Origin: Terramyces sp. JEL0728
Taxonomy: Eukaryota > Chytridiomycota > Chytridiomycetes > Rhizophydiales > Terramycetaceae
Length of the DNA: 64,000 bases
Assembly: GCA_027603945.1 (NCBI GenBank)
Contig: JADIIU010000051.1
Coordinates: forward strand, 1 to 64,000
Direction: 5' to 3'
In this document: positions 10,776 to 25,470 of the stretch, piece by piece
Position numbering within the stretch: position 1 is the first letter of the stretch
Layout: each line of letters starts with the position of its first letter
Made by a program: the position numbers and the translations under genes
The notes under the pieces: generated by a model
What the model was told of the DNA's origin: nothing
The model's input: only the letters and a program-made list of their open reading frames with translations
The model's database searches: none

Positions 10776-11897
10776 TTATCTGTACTTCATATGTTCTGGT
10801 TTATGATCAATTTCATAGTCCAGGTGGACATAGGCTCGATCAACGTCAGGCAATTCTTCCAATCGATTTTGCAGGCTTTCGCCAATATCGTGACTTTCGT
10901 CTAGTCTCATTCCAGGTGGGAGAACTATATCTACTTCGCAAAAGACATTGTTTCCCGAATGATATGCACGGCAAGTGTCTACATACACTATTCTTTCATC
11001 ATGGGTCATTGCAATGTAAACAGCTTGGTTCAAAAAAGTGGTTTCGGCGCGTTTGCCTACAATAAGTTGAATATGCTCAGCTGCAGTTCCTGACCACGAC
11101 TTGAGGATTAGCAGTGCAATCAAAATAGCGCCGACAGAGTCAATCCACCAGTAAAAGTAAGTGGCAAGCAATGCGGTGATAATACCCGTTGAATTAAACA
11201 CAATGTCATTCAAGTGATCTTGAGCGAGGATATTAATAGACGGCAAGTGATTTTGAAGTTTGCAATAAATAAACAGGACTATTTTAGTAGCGATAGCCAC
11301 AATAACGAGCGAGATTGACAACCAGCCCACATCCACTTTGTGATCGCTACCAACCAAAGATCTAACACTTTCGGTAATGATTTGAAGAGACAGAGTTCCC
11401 ATCAGAGTAGAAAATATAATGATCCCGACTGTTTTGTACTTTGCTTTGCCTGCGGGATACTTTATATAATTTTGTTTGGAAGCCAAGTGATTGGAATACA
11501 TCAGGACTGCTTGAGAAGCCAAATCCATAAAGGCGTCTGCAGTGGATGCTAACAAAGCAAGTGATCCAGAAAAGATACCCGCCAGCAATTGCATAGTGAA
11601 TAAAAGAATATTCGCAGCAAGTGATCCATACATTCCAATTTTATATTCTATGGTGACTGTTTCATCGTCAAACGAATCCAATTCATTGAGCCCCAAAAAT
11701 ACATTAATTTGATGATTCTGCTCCTGGTAAAACTCAGCAATATCCTTTCCTTTTCGTCCCATTTTGGACAATTCCAAGAACTTTGACTTTGGACAGATGT
11801 ATTTATGGAGATTGAGAGGGTCTGTATCACTTGTCATCGTTGTAGGCGAAGATTCAGCGTCCATCAGATAGTTGCTGTCCAACCGCATAACATTCAT
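10776..11897 (-). CDS. Cation diffusion facilitator (CDF), probably Mn-type
   Basis: Single exon, 373 aa, six membrane segments (from about residue 92) and a C-terminal cytoplasmic metal-binding fold (VFCEVDIVLPPGMRLDESHDIGE). The metal site in TM2 is D-A-F-M-D and in TM5 D-H-L-N-D. Zn-CDFs carry H/D in these positions, while DxxxD in both is the pattern described for Mn-transporting CDFs, so manganese is the most likely substrate (inference). The family exports cations from cytosol into organelles or out of the cell by proton antiport. The long N-terminal cytosolic tail is typical of plant and fungal members. Confidence 0.85.
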   Translation of the reverse strand: MNVMRLDSNYLMDAESSPTTMTSDTDPLNLHKYICPKSKFLELSKMGRKGKDIAEFYQEQNHQINVFLGLNELDSFDDETVTIEYKIGMYGSLAANILLFTMQLLAGIFSGSLALLASTADAFMDLASQAVLMYSNHLASKQNYIKYPAGKAKYKTVGIIIFSTLMGTLSLQIITESVRSLVGSDHKVDVGWLSISLVIVAIATKIVLFIYCKLQNHLPSINILAQDHLNDIVFNSTGIITALLATYFYWWIDSVGAILIALLILKSWSGTAAEHIQLIVGKRAETTFLNQAVYIAMTHDERIVYVDTCRAYHSGNNVFCEVDIVLPPGMRLDESHDIGESLQNRLEELPDVDRAYVHLDYEIDHKPEHMKYR

Positions 11898-11933
11898 TTG
11901 GAAAAAAAATTATGCCCCTTGAAAAAAAGAGAG

Positions 11934-12095
11934 ATGATGGAAATTCTGAACAGGAATAAGGAAAATGAGAAACCTCTGGAATCACGATTATTGCGATTGA
12001 AGATTATAGCAGCCGTGGTTATTAATTTTGCTAATGGGAATGTCCTTGGAGTATTCGTCTACTCTAATAAATCTGAGGAATCGCTCCAGGTATAA
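11934..12095 (+). CDS. Small ORF with one membrane segment, uncertain
   Basis: A 53-codon ORF, MMEILNRNKENEKPLESRL followed by a hydrophobic segment LKIIAAVVINFANGNVLGVFVY. It sits in the 276-bp space between the CDF start and the pecanex start. The N-G-N-V-L-G-V-F piece faintly recalls short mitochondrial membrane proteins such as STMP1, but the match is too short to claim. It could also be a chance ORF, or an upstream exon of the next gene (a long 78-nt intron to 12173 would keep the frame). Confidence 0.3.
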   Translation: MMEILNRNKENEKPLESRLLRLKIIAAVVINFANGNVLGVFVYSNKSEESLQV

Positions 12096-12099
12096 ATAG
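12091..12099 (+). promoter_or_regulatory. TATA-box-like element upstream of pecanex gene
   Basis: TATAAATAG, about 75-80 bp upstream of the proposed ATG at 12174. The motif overlaps the end of the uncertain small ORF at 11934. Support is the motif and spacing only. Confidence 0.4.
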
Positions 12100-12173
12100 G
12101 TCGACTGCTGGCCAGGACGGGTAAATCACGCATTCAAAAAATTGCGTAACCAAATTTCAACTTGAACTTACAG

Positions 12174-15616
<3,443 letters not shown>

Positions 15617-15729
15617 ATATAAAAATATAAATTTTTCGGATGTTTCTTTGGTGAAATGAAAGCCTCGTGTCCCAGCTTTTTCCATTAAATTTCGCTCTTC
15701 TCATAATAGAAAATATCTCATAAGCACAA

Positions 15730-16229
15730 ATGTTTGGTACTTTTACTCTAACCCAGGTTTCTCATTCTTTGCCCAAAAGCCCCAACCAGAAGTTAAAAAA
15801 GAGCCGCAATCCTTTGCAGAAGCATTCAACATTGATCTGGACAAGCCCATTACACTGGATTTGAAAGAGTTCCAAAGAGACTTTCAAAGCGGAATGGATG
15901 GCCCTATTGAAGTGAAAGACTTGGGAGTTGCTGCAGTATTTGGCGGAACTGCTGGCTTTGCATTCAAACGATTGACAAGAACTGCAGCCTTCTTTGTAGG
16001 AATTGCTGCCGCTGGAATTCAAGGCTTAGCTTACAGCGATATAATAAGAATCAATTGGCCAAAGGTTGAGCGTTTAATGATTACTCACTTTGATCAGAAT
16101 GGCGATGGTAAGTTTGACCAAGACGATATCACTTTTGGAGTATCGAAAGTAATGAAAAAATTGGGAAGTGATTTTCCTACTGCATCCGGATTCGCGACTA
16201 GTTTCTGGATTGGGTATAGATATGGATAA
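15730..16229 (+). CDS. FUN14-domain protein with EF-hand (paralogue 2)
   Basis: Two exons with a 20-nt intron interrupting codon 3 (ATG TTT G / GT), giving 159 aa. The FUN14 part is AAVFGGTAGFAFKRLTRTAA, then IRINWPKVERL, then the EF-hand loop DQNGDGKFDQDD and a C-terminal FWIGYRYG. A 50-residue N-terminal extension (FAEAFNIDLDKPITLDLKEF) is shared with paralogue 3 but absent from paralogue 1. The intron position is identical in paralogue 3, supporting a tandem duplication. Mitochondrial outer-membrane localisation is inferred from the family. Confidence 0.85.
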
Positions 16230-16339
16230 ACTTATCCGCCATTTCCTGTTTATACTTTATAAATAAACCCTCATATCATTTCAAGTCTTTAATCTTACCT
16301 GCCAAGAAGCCAGTTCCCTATAAAAAAAGCAACCTCATA

Positions 16340-16916
16340 ATGTTTGGCAAGTCCAGCTTAATATAGGATCCTGGTTTACCAAAAGCACTCCTAAAGATGA
16401 CCCTCCGTCGATTGCAGCTGCAGACATCAAACAGCAGCTGGAACAAAACTTCAAGTTAGAATTAAACAAACCAATTACGATCGATTCGTCCGTATTTCAA
16501 CAAGAAGGATCCAAAAACATTTTCGAACAAGCGCCAGAAATAAAGGAAATTGGAGTGGTAATTGGAAATAACCCAGGCTTCGTTCTTTGGGTTAAGTGCG
16601 GGATTTGCAACTAGAAGACTAACAAAAACTGCTGCAATTGCGGTTGGATTAGGAATCAGTGGTATTCAAGTAACTTCTCGCTAATTTAGCTGCTTGCCTA
16701 TAACGACCTGATTTATGTAAACTGGCCTAGAGTTGAAGAATTGACCAAAGTTACTTTTGATGCAGATGGCGACGGCAGTCTAACTTCCAATGACTGTAAA
16801 TTTTAATTTAAATAGTAACTGTTGGAGCTGCAAGGGTTATTAAAAACCTTGGAAGCGATTTACCGTCAATCGGCGCTTTCGGCACTGGCTTTATTGTTGG
16901 CTATCGATATAGCTAA
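16340..16916 (+). CDS. FUN14-domain protein with EF-hand (paralogue 3), one GC-AG intron
   Basis: Five exons, 165 aa. The first intron is 20 nt, starts with GC rather than GT (GCAAGT donor) and interrupts codon 3 exactly as in paralogue 2. The others are 19, 20 and 20 nt. The protein shares the N-terminal LNKPITIDSSVFQ block with paralogue 2, then SFFGLSAGFATRRLTKTAA, YVNWPRVEEL, the loop DADGDGSLTSND and GFIVGYRYS. EF-hand position 12 is D rather than the common E. The gene lies 110 bp after paralogue 2. Likely mitochondrial membrane; role inferred only from family. Confidence 0.82.
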
Positions 16917-16993
16917 TTGGAATACTCCCACTGTCAAATTTAATAAATCATATGTCATTATTTTTGGCGCTGAAAGTTTGTTTTCAATCTCAA

Positions 16994-17969
16994 ATGTCGC
17001 AAGATCCTGATTTTTTATATGCAGAAGCAGAAAAGAAGAGCACTCAAAAGGGATGGTTCGGTGGTAACAAGCTGGATGAAGCTGCAGATTTGTATGGAAG
17101 AGCAGGGAACGCTTATAAACTCAAACGTGAATGTAATACGAAATAACATAGTTAAAAAGTCTGGAGATGCGTTCATGAAACAAGGAGCTACTCACGAAAA
17201 ACTAGGAGAGCGAGATGAATCTTCTGGATGCTATATTAACGCTTCAAAAAGCTACAAGAAAGAGTTTCCAAAAGGTTATTTTCATTAACATCAGAAGCTG
17301 TGGAAGCTCTAAAATTAGCTGTTGCAATTTTAACTGAGAAAGGTATTTCATGTCTCATTCAGGTCGGTTTTCTTCTGCAGCATCAAATCAAAAGCAAATT
17401 GCAGAGATTTTTGAGCAAGATATTGGCGATTTCGCAAGTGCAATGGAAGCATACGAGGTTGCTGCTGAGTGGTACCAGGGAGAAGACGCTAATGCGTAAT
17501 CCAGGTTAATCCTAGACAAGCGAACGCATGTTTATTGAAGGTTGCTCAGTTCGCAGCGTCTGCAGCCGATTATGAAAAAGCAATTGATATATTTGAAAAG
17601 GTTGCAAGCAAATCCTTGGACAACAATTTGACAAAATGGTCTGTTCGTGAATATTTGTTTAAAGCCATGATTTGCGTGTTGTGCTTGGATGTAATTTATA
17701 ATTGATTTAGGATCCTATCAGAGCACGATCTATGCTTGAAAAATATCAAGCAATGGATGCAACGTTTAGCGGAACAAGGGAATTTACTCTGTGCAGCGTA
17801 CTTACTGTTAATATAGGCTTTGGTAACGGCTTGTGAGGAATCCGATGTTGAAGGATATACTACTGCCCTGCATGAATTCGACCGAATGACAAAGCTTGAT
17901 GAATGGAAAACCTCACTACTTTTGATTGTAAAAAAGAATATTGAAAGTGATGACATCAATATCTTGTGA
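16994..17969 (+). CDS. SEC17: Alpha-SNAP (Sec17)
   Basis: Seven exons (introns 19, 20, 20, 20, 20, 19 nt) encode 285 aa, near the roughly 290 aa of known alpha-SNAPs. Visible TPR-like helices include DEAADLYGRAGNAYKLKRE, EQDIGDFASAMEAYEVAAEWYQGEDAN, and the C-terminal EFDRMTKLDEWKTSLLLIVKKNI that stimulates NSF. It recruits NSF to SNARE complexes for disassembly in the cytosol. The start at 16994 (MSQDPDF) is preferred; an in-frame Met at 16952 would add 14 residues. The N-terminal KGWFGGNKLDEA matches the family's FFSGLFGG-type loop. Confidence 0.92.
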
Positions 17970-18092
17970 ATTTTAATAAAACATGCTCCTAATCTGCTCT
18001 CCCGCTATTAATCTCAGATATAGTGATTTGTCTGACAAGCTCGGGGTTTGAATGGGTCCCGAGACATGTTGAAAGCTGCTTTTCAAAATCAA

Positions 18093-18278
18093 ATGAAACT
18101 GGAGTTACTTTTATTCACTCTTCCAGTATTTTCAGCCGTAGTATACAAACCAGGGTCAACCTGTTCATTGGGCTCTCCAACTGTTGGTTCTGCCTACACT
18201 TGCGGAGGAAGAAATTCAAAATTGATTTGTAAAAGACATGCAGCCAAAGGGAATTTTGGAATTTGCGAAAGGATTTAA
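18093..18278 (+). CDS. Small secreted four-cysteine peptide
   Basis: A 61-aa ORF starting MKLELLLFTLPVFSA, a clear signal peptide with a likely cleavage after SA. The mature part is about 46 residues with four cysteines (STCSLG, YTCGG, LICKRH, GICERI) and a net positive charge. Its frame stays open upstream to 18048. No family is recognised. Small size, secretion signal and paired cysteines are the profile of a secreted effector-like or defence-like peptide; no function is claimed. Confidence 0.55.
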   Translation: MKLELLLFTLPVFSAVVYKPGSTCSLGSPTVGSAYTCGGRNSKLICKRHAAKGNFGICERI

Positions 18279-18355
18279 TAGAATAAAAATATTGTGCACA
18301 TTTGAAACTAACTTGAATGGTAGTTTTGGGTTTGGTGGAATTAGATATTTATCAA

Positions 18356-21300
18356 TTATATTACACTTTCCAGTCTGTTAATAATATTATCAATGTCATC
18401 AGCAGTTACAACTGCTTTTCCGTACAGTTCTCGTTCGCCAAGCGACAGCTGCTCGAAAATATCATCCAACGAACCATCCACTTTCATTCGACTGTTGAAA
18501 AGGAGCACAATTTCCGTCCTTTCAACACTGGCCAAGTACTTGAATTGTGAGATAAACAACCCATCAATAACATGTTGCGGCTTTCCAAATTCCGTGGACC
18601 TGAAAGACTCATGTGCTCCACCAAGTATAGGTTTGGTTGATTCCCATTTCTGAAGTATAGACTGCAGCAAATTCAGTATCCCAAACATTCTTTCAGATAA
18701 TTTGACTAGGCCAAATCTCGTTCCCGTAATCGAGACCAATTGAACCACTGCTTTACTATCTACTTGCCAGGGAACATCAAAGTCCATTTCATCAAGCGAT
18801 TTCCAGCATGAAATATCCACTTTGGACGATAGCCTAGAAACAGTGGATCCAAAACAAATCTTGGAACACGGCTCTTGAAGATTAAAGTGGAAAATTGGAT
18901 CCAGGAATTCTGGGAATCCGTCTTGCTTCATTTCTGTATTGTAAAATATATATCCTGCTATAGTGCCTGAAGTTAGCAGAGAAACAATATTCCTCTGATT
19001 GTCTTCTTGGGGAAACACTATTGTATCCTGAACTTGGCGCGGAACTACTTCGCCTGCATCGAACTCTATCGACTTTCTTGCTGAAGAAAATTTGTATATG
19101 CAAGTTGAGTCCTGCGAACTAGCCAGGTAAATTTCATTCTCGAAAGTTTTGATGGAATTAGCGGGGTGATTTAAGCTAGTTTGTACTCCGTGAACAATCC
19201 TACAATTAGCCACGATTACGTTCGGTCAGATGCCTGTATTTTAATTTGGACAAGCGCATTTCCAATCCCCGCCATTAAATAATGTCCAAAGTCTGTAAGA
19301 GATGTAATGGGTCCCCCAGCTGATTTTCCTGGCAAATGCAGTTTATACTGCACTAGATTAGATGTGCTGCTTCTACTATATTTTACATTGAAGACCAGTA
19401 CTCTTCCTTGAGGATTTCCATTTGCCCATTTAGTTCCTACACAGATGTACCTTTTGTCTTGCTTGACTCTCCATACTAAGTTAAAAACTCATGTACTGGT
19501 AATACAGGTGACAATTTCATTGGGTTTTAGCGGAAAGGTATGGTAGCACACGCCAGAGTTTGGTTCAACCACTTTAACAGACCATGGGCTTTCATTATTA
19601 ATCGGTTCACACGCAATTACTAAATTCTTTGTTGCTTTGTCATAGACAATATACTTTGGGGTCTAGATTAGCAAAGATTACATGTTCGACAAATATCCGT
19701 CTACATTGTTCCTGCTTGGTGTGGTCAACCTGAATCATAGACAATACATTTTCAGTAATAAATAGATATTGATATTCAATCGTATTGGAATTGACTTGGG
19801 AAATAAATGTGCCCACTTTAATTTTCTCGTGCGCTAGCTCAACTATATTGAGTTTGTTTGCAGATATCTTTAGCATAATCGGTCTTTGGTTCGAATACAC
19901 GATCAGTGCATTGCTCGTGGGGATTGCAATAAATTGCACTGGTAAACTACCAATATTCTTGGATCGTGGGTCGCTAACAACAAGCTTTCCCGCAACATTT
20001 GAAAAAGTATAATAAATCAGATCGCCATTCCTGTTTCCAACAGTAACAAAAGATCTAGATTGGTTGCTGATCACGGATATTGAATGCGGGATGTTAAAGT
20101 ACCCCATTGAATGCAAACTTTGCAGTTTTATAGAGTGGATGATCTCCGGCTGCTCTTTAAGCGATTCCAGCCGTACAATTTCGATAGTTCCTTCATAGTT
20201 ACCAATCAATACAACAGCTTCGGAAAAGGATGCTCTCGTATACATGTCGGAAAATGGCGGGACGCAAATAGTAGAGATTTCCTTTCCGTAATTGACATCG
20301 GAGAGTTCAATAACTGCTATACTGTCATTTGTCTGATCAACTAGGATTCTTAATAAATACAATTTTGAAGGATTTGAGCATGCAACCACAATCTTATCTC
20401 CAAAGGATGCCGCGCTTACAATTGTCCCAAGAACAGGCTTCCAACTTTTAGCTAAAATAAAATAATACGTACCCCGAACATACATGAGAGATCCGTCTTC
20501 AGAGTTTCTCATCTTTGAAATCACAATGGCGGAATTTGTTATCTGGACCAACGTAGATGTATAGTCCAATGTAAAAGCATTTAGTGTTGTTTGAGAATGG
20601 ACAATTCCGCAAGAATCTGTGATATCTTCCAGTGAACTTTGATCCATATACATTACTCTCGTGCATCCTGGGTAAGACAGGACCAGCACGTAGTGCAAGA
20701 TTGCCATGCAATATATATTCACTCCCCACATTGCCCTTGGCTGATCAAACAAATCCGAAAGCAGAGTTGTTTCACAAGGCAGCCCACTTTGGATTTCCTT
20801 TATAATTCCATTTGGGTATAAACCAGTCGCTATATACATTGTGTCTGACCAAACATTGGGTTCGATGTAGTAATCATGGACGGGAGACTTGTTCTCTATT
20901 GTTCTCGATGGCCAGAAAGTAATCAATTGTCGTTTTGCTTTAATCATTACTACTTCTCCACTGGCTTGCGACCCAAACAATCCCAGTATCATTGCGTTCC
21001 CATCATTAGAGAGTATTGCCATTTTTCCTATAGAGTTTTGATATTTAGCAATGACAGACACTTTAAGATTCCAGCTTGGCTTGCTCTGATTGTATTCCTT
21101 AGAAACTACAGTTTGCAGTATAGTCCCTTGATCAGTTGCAAAAAATAGCGTTTGCGATTCATCTACTCCTTTCTTGGGCATATTATCTATTACATGACAG
21201 CTCAAAAGGCCAGTGATATCTTGTTAAATAAACATACCATTTGCGCTGTCATACTGGCTTTGAAACGACAATCCAGAAGACAAATTAATCGAAACTTTAG

Positions 21301-22169
21301 CTTTTGACGGACAGGCTTCAAACAAGATGATTGACGAGGGCTTCAATTAACTCCTATATACCGTTGTCAAAAGGAAGCTGTCTGGTATATTTGGAAGCGC
21401 AATTAAACTTAGCGGACAATAGTCTGAACTAATTGAACACGAGACATATTTCCTGAGTCTCTTTGGGTTGGATACCTCGAATTCATAGCAAGATACGAGA
21501 AAGTCACTAAATTATTTTGAAATAACCCTTGCCTGCCGTTTGGTGAGTGTACAACTACGAATTTCACTATTCCGGTTTTCGTACTGGGATACAGAAAACA
21601 CATATTCCAAATGACTCCTTCCACTCTCATTGAAATATCTGCACTTTTTGTCTGAGGAGCATATACGCATATTTTTGATTCAAAGGCGCATATTGCAGTA
21701 TTATTGTGATAAGGATCAACTGCAAGCAAGTGTCCTAGTTCGGTATAACTCGTCCCATCCGTAGATAGTTTCTCCTTTGATAAGTGCAAACTGTACCTGC
21801 ACTATCAATCTGAAAGATCCAGTAGTTTCTTGGACGTCAACCACTAAAAACGACAAATATCCTGAATCCGAGGTAACAACTATCACATCATATGGCCTCT
21901 CATATTCGCCCGAATCCTGGATTAGTCAAATTTACAATATGATGCTGTGGGGTTTGGATGCTCATTATTTTACAGTTGAAAATCCTTCCAAACACAAATT
22001 TGTCTGCAATAACATTCTCCCAAGTCTTTTTTTTGGTAATATCAAAATCAACCAGAGTCAATCGAAATTCTGAAACTAGCAAGAAGTATCTATTTTCATT
22101 GATGGTGTATTTAAGGCAATCTGAAATATTTGTTGGAATTGGATCTGTTTTGGTGATGCAGTAGGACAT
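18356..22169 (-). CDS. CPSF_A / DDB1-superfamily beta-propeller protein
   Basis: Nine exons with eight introns (19, 22, 17, 21, 18, 19, 21, 20 nt) produce 1,218 aa, the size class of SF3B3 (about 1,217) and DDB1 (about 1,140). The N-terminal propeller shows YDVIVVTSDSGYLSFL and GHLLAVDPYHNNTAICA, like MMS1/SF3B3. The C-terminal CPSF_A domain includes ESFRSTEFGKPQHVIDG and ends with VTADDIDNIINRLESVI, like DDB1. Orthology among DDB1, MMS1 and SF3B3 is not decidable from these motifs. Members are nuclear scaffolds for ubiquitin ligases, splicing or polyadenylation. The ATG at 22169 is the first Met in frame; a further upstream exon is possible. The 17-nt intron near 21424 could instead use an alternative boundary. 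Confidence 0.8.
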
Positions 22170-22281
22170 GAAATTTAAAACATTTTCCTGCAATGTGAAT
22201 CGAGACAATCCTTCAGGTCAAAGATGTTTGGATCGTCTAGAAATGCGAGCAAGTTAAGGTTGAATGTCTACAGTTATTTTA

Positions 22282-23185
22282 TTAGGAGCAAAGTTGAAAT
22301 CCTGTTTGGGCAACAGTCGCAATGGTAACCGCAGTTCCCATTAAAAACACCACAACGTACATGTCATTGCAGAAAGTATTGTACATGTCAATATAATCCC
22401 AGACGCTGCTAATCAACCCTTCGTAAAACGCAGGATTGAACCCAAATTGAATCATTGCTGGTTTCATAATTTCTGGAATTGTGAATTTTTGGGTATTTGT
22501 CTTCTTTAGCTGGAATAAACGTATGCTGAACATCACAACCTCAAAAGTAAAAAACATTCCCCATGCTGGCTAAATTAGCGACTTTTACCATTATGTAATC
22601 TGATATTTTAATGTGAGATGAAGCCCCAATATCGTAATGCACCGGATGACTTGCCATGAAATCCAATTGGCGGCACATTTGTAAATACCAAACATCCTTT
22701 TCTGGACTTTTTGAAAATGCCTCATTTTTGTGATATATAATCCAGGTTGCGAACGCGGTAGTTGATAGTAAGGAGAATAGTGCAGCATGTATCCACGCCA
22801 GTGTATCAATTACAGCTGAAGCGATTGTTACAGGTTCAACCGATTCAAAGGGATCGCCAAATGCAGGTAAATCAATATCCCTGGCTACCATATTGCTAAA
22901 AACTGGTTCCGATTCTCTAACAGGTTCATTTTTTGTTTCCTTTTCAACAGCCGAATCCTTTTTTTCATTGCTTTGGTGATCCGGTTTCTCTTCTTTTTCA
23001 GTTGAATCGTCAGCAGTAGCTTGATGAGGTTCTGATTCAGCTTTTTCATTGTGAATTTCTTCGGTTGATCCAGAATAGCTCGAAACAATTTTATTCAGGC
23101 GAGATTCGCCTCCAGCTAAGATCTTTGCTCTTCTCTGTTCTCTTTTCAATTGTAATTTTTGCGCTTCAGTCAATTCCTCTGACAT
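22282..23185 (-). CDS. GET2: GET complex receptor subunit Get2/CAML-like
   Basis: Two exons (19-nt intron) give 294 aa. The N-terminus has the diagnostic basic helix with a QLKREQRRAKILAGGESRLNKI pattern that binds Get3. A long acidic Glu/Lys-rich linker follows, then three C-terminal membrane segments (TIASAVIDTLAWIHAALFSLL; PAWGMFFTFEVVMFSIRLF; MYVVVFLMGTAVTIATVAQ). Get2 anchors the tail-anchored protein targeting receptor in the ER membrane. The layout (basic helix, linker, three TMs) is that of fungal Get2 rather than of Get1. The intron sits just before PAWGMFF. Confidence 0.85.
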
Positions 23186-23273
23186 TGGAGATGAGGCAAA
23201 GAAAAATAAGCACTTTGATTATTTATCGCTCAACCTCACGCCGATTTAATTCAAACATTTCTTTATTTGCCAG

Positions 23274-25312
23274 TCAGTCTTTCAGCGGATCAACTACATT
23301 TCCGAATTCCACACGCAAACTCAGGATTTTCCCCAACTCAGACTTTTTGACTTTCCACTTTTGATTCCAATATTCTCTAACTTCTTCTTTATCTTCCATG
23401 GACAGCAAAATACTGATTTGGTTCAATCTGGAGCATATTTCGCGCATATTATTGAATCTTTGGATCATTTGTTTGATTTGTGATTCAAATGCAAGTGCTC
23501 CAATGTAATTGAACTTTAGCTGGAATATTTTGGTTTCGATATCTTTTGTGACTTGTTCCAGTACCAGCTTGACGAGATAGTTTTGGTTCTGTTCATTAAA
23601 CTGCGTTTTGAATAACGGATTCAACGAATTTTCGAGCAAAAGGCCAAACGAATCTTGTTGGAATTCATTGATAATATATGTTCTTGGAAGCAGCGTTGAA
23701 ATAACAAGTTTGACTTTTGGTTTAATCGCCTGCTTGAAATAATTCTCAATCCATGTCTATATTAATCCAGCTTACCTGGACAATTGAGTTGTACTTTTTA
23801 GAAAAATCTGTAATAATCGATAAGCATGATTTTATCTTTTCCAGGGACATTTCATTTGAATATGGGAACATTCTTGGTAGATTTACGGTGATGTCTGAAT
23901 CCAACTTAATAATATAATCGCAGCACAACTGTAGGTCATTAAGAACTGTAATTGCTTGATTGATGCCTTGGTCATCTTTGAATAACGTAGACAGACTCTT
24001 TTGCAGAGTACCCATATACTTTTCTTCCAAAATTCTCCCTATTATTAGAATCTGCGGGTTTCAGTAGGTATTTGAACTGAACAACTTACCGATTTGATTA
24101 ATCAACACACAAAGGCAATCAGGATTTGTTTGGCCTCCCCGGACCAATACAGTTTTGAGAATATAAAATACATCATCAACCGAACGGGTGCTCTTGTTTT
24201 CTTCCAATATGTTCTTTTTGGTAATTGCCTGTTGAATGGAAAGCTGAATATCTAATATAAATCGAGTAAATACATTTTTCAGTAATGATTATAAAGTAAT
24301 CCTGCAATGCATCAACCTGAACCTCCCTTTTAATCTGCCTGGTATCAAGGAATCTATTAAATAAAAATGTCTTGTTGAGCATCATTGCAATTTCAGTAAT
24401 TATCTGATCCAATTCTCTCGCTTCCGAATTATTCTTTCCAGCTTGTATTTCTTTCACCTTGCGTTCAATTTGCTTGGAGTCAGCGTAAGAATTGAGCACT
24501 AGTCTGATTTGCACTTTGATTTCATCCACGATTTGCTCCAATACTTGCATGTACAAGTCGCCATAAAGCTTTGAGACGATTTCGTGCTGCTTATCAATCA
24601 TAACTGCTCCATTTTCGTAGATAAAAGTGCAGCTTTCCACGTATTGGTCCAAGTATTTTTTGGACGAAATTAATTTACACAAAAAGAGAGAGTACTTGCT
24701 TATGCCTAATAGATGCTGGTTTAATTTAGGAAACAATGGGAACAGCTCTTGAATTTGCTTGAAATTAGTGGTATTGATTGCTTCAGTAAAGTCATTCGTT
24801 AGCAGTTCGATTGCTCTGCCCAATAACACTTCCATTTCTTCCACAATACTCTTTCCCATAAAATCCTCGCTCTTTGTATCCAAAGTTTGCGTTCTATTAT
24901 ATATATCTTGTATTTGTGCAGTGTTGATTTTTAGAAAATTTTCAAATAGTGGAATGCAGTCCAAGTAATATCCCTTATTCAGATTGCTTGTAATAACTGA
25001 CGACCATAAAGTCATATCAATTACATTCTGATAAATCTGTAGACTGCTGCTTACTCGCGATTTCTGCTTGTCCAAGGAACGTACTTTTAAAGCAATGTTC
25101 TCGGCCGATTTGAATGTCTTTAAAACGATATTTATCAGCCCGTCGGTCTTGTTTTGCAAGTCGTTTAGTTGTGGAACACTCATTTTGAACAGTAGTTCTT
25201 TCGTTTGCTTTATGCTGGATTGCGAATCGATAATCGTTTCCAAGTCATCGTCGATTTTGCTTTCCCTTTGGTTTAATTCCAGTAACTGGTTCCTGATATC
25301 TGCAATCTCCAT
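23274..25312 (-). CDS. COG4: Conserved oligomeric Golgi complex subunit 4
   Basis: Four exons (introns 22, 51 and 19 nt) encode 648 aa. The N-terminal coiled coil KVRSLDKQKSRVSSSLQIYQ is a COG4 signature. TRSVDDVFYILKTVL in the middle and NYIGALAFESQIKQMIQRFN with QISILLSMEDKEEVREYW near the C-terminus follow the COG4 family. COG4 is a lobe A subunit of the Golgi vesicle tethering complex. The C-terminal family tail is conserved. The 51-nt intron (24039-24089) is unusually long for this genome and may conceal a second intron and a microexon. Confidence 0.9.
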
Positions 25313-25470
25313 TCCAGATTACTTTTTTCCAAACAAAATCTCAAGCATATTTGGAGGTTTCAAAGATGCAAGGACGAAAAGACATTCCGAGATTCAAAGG
25401 ATGGCATTATTGCACAACCAGTATAACCATTCTATATATTCAATGATTAATGGCTATTTTATTATGAGAG

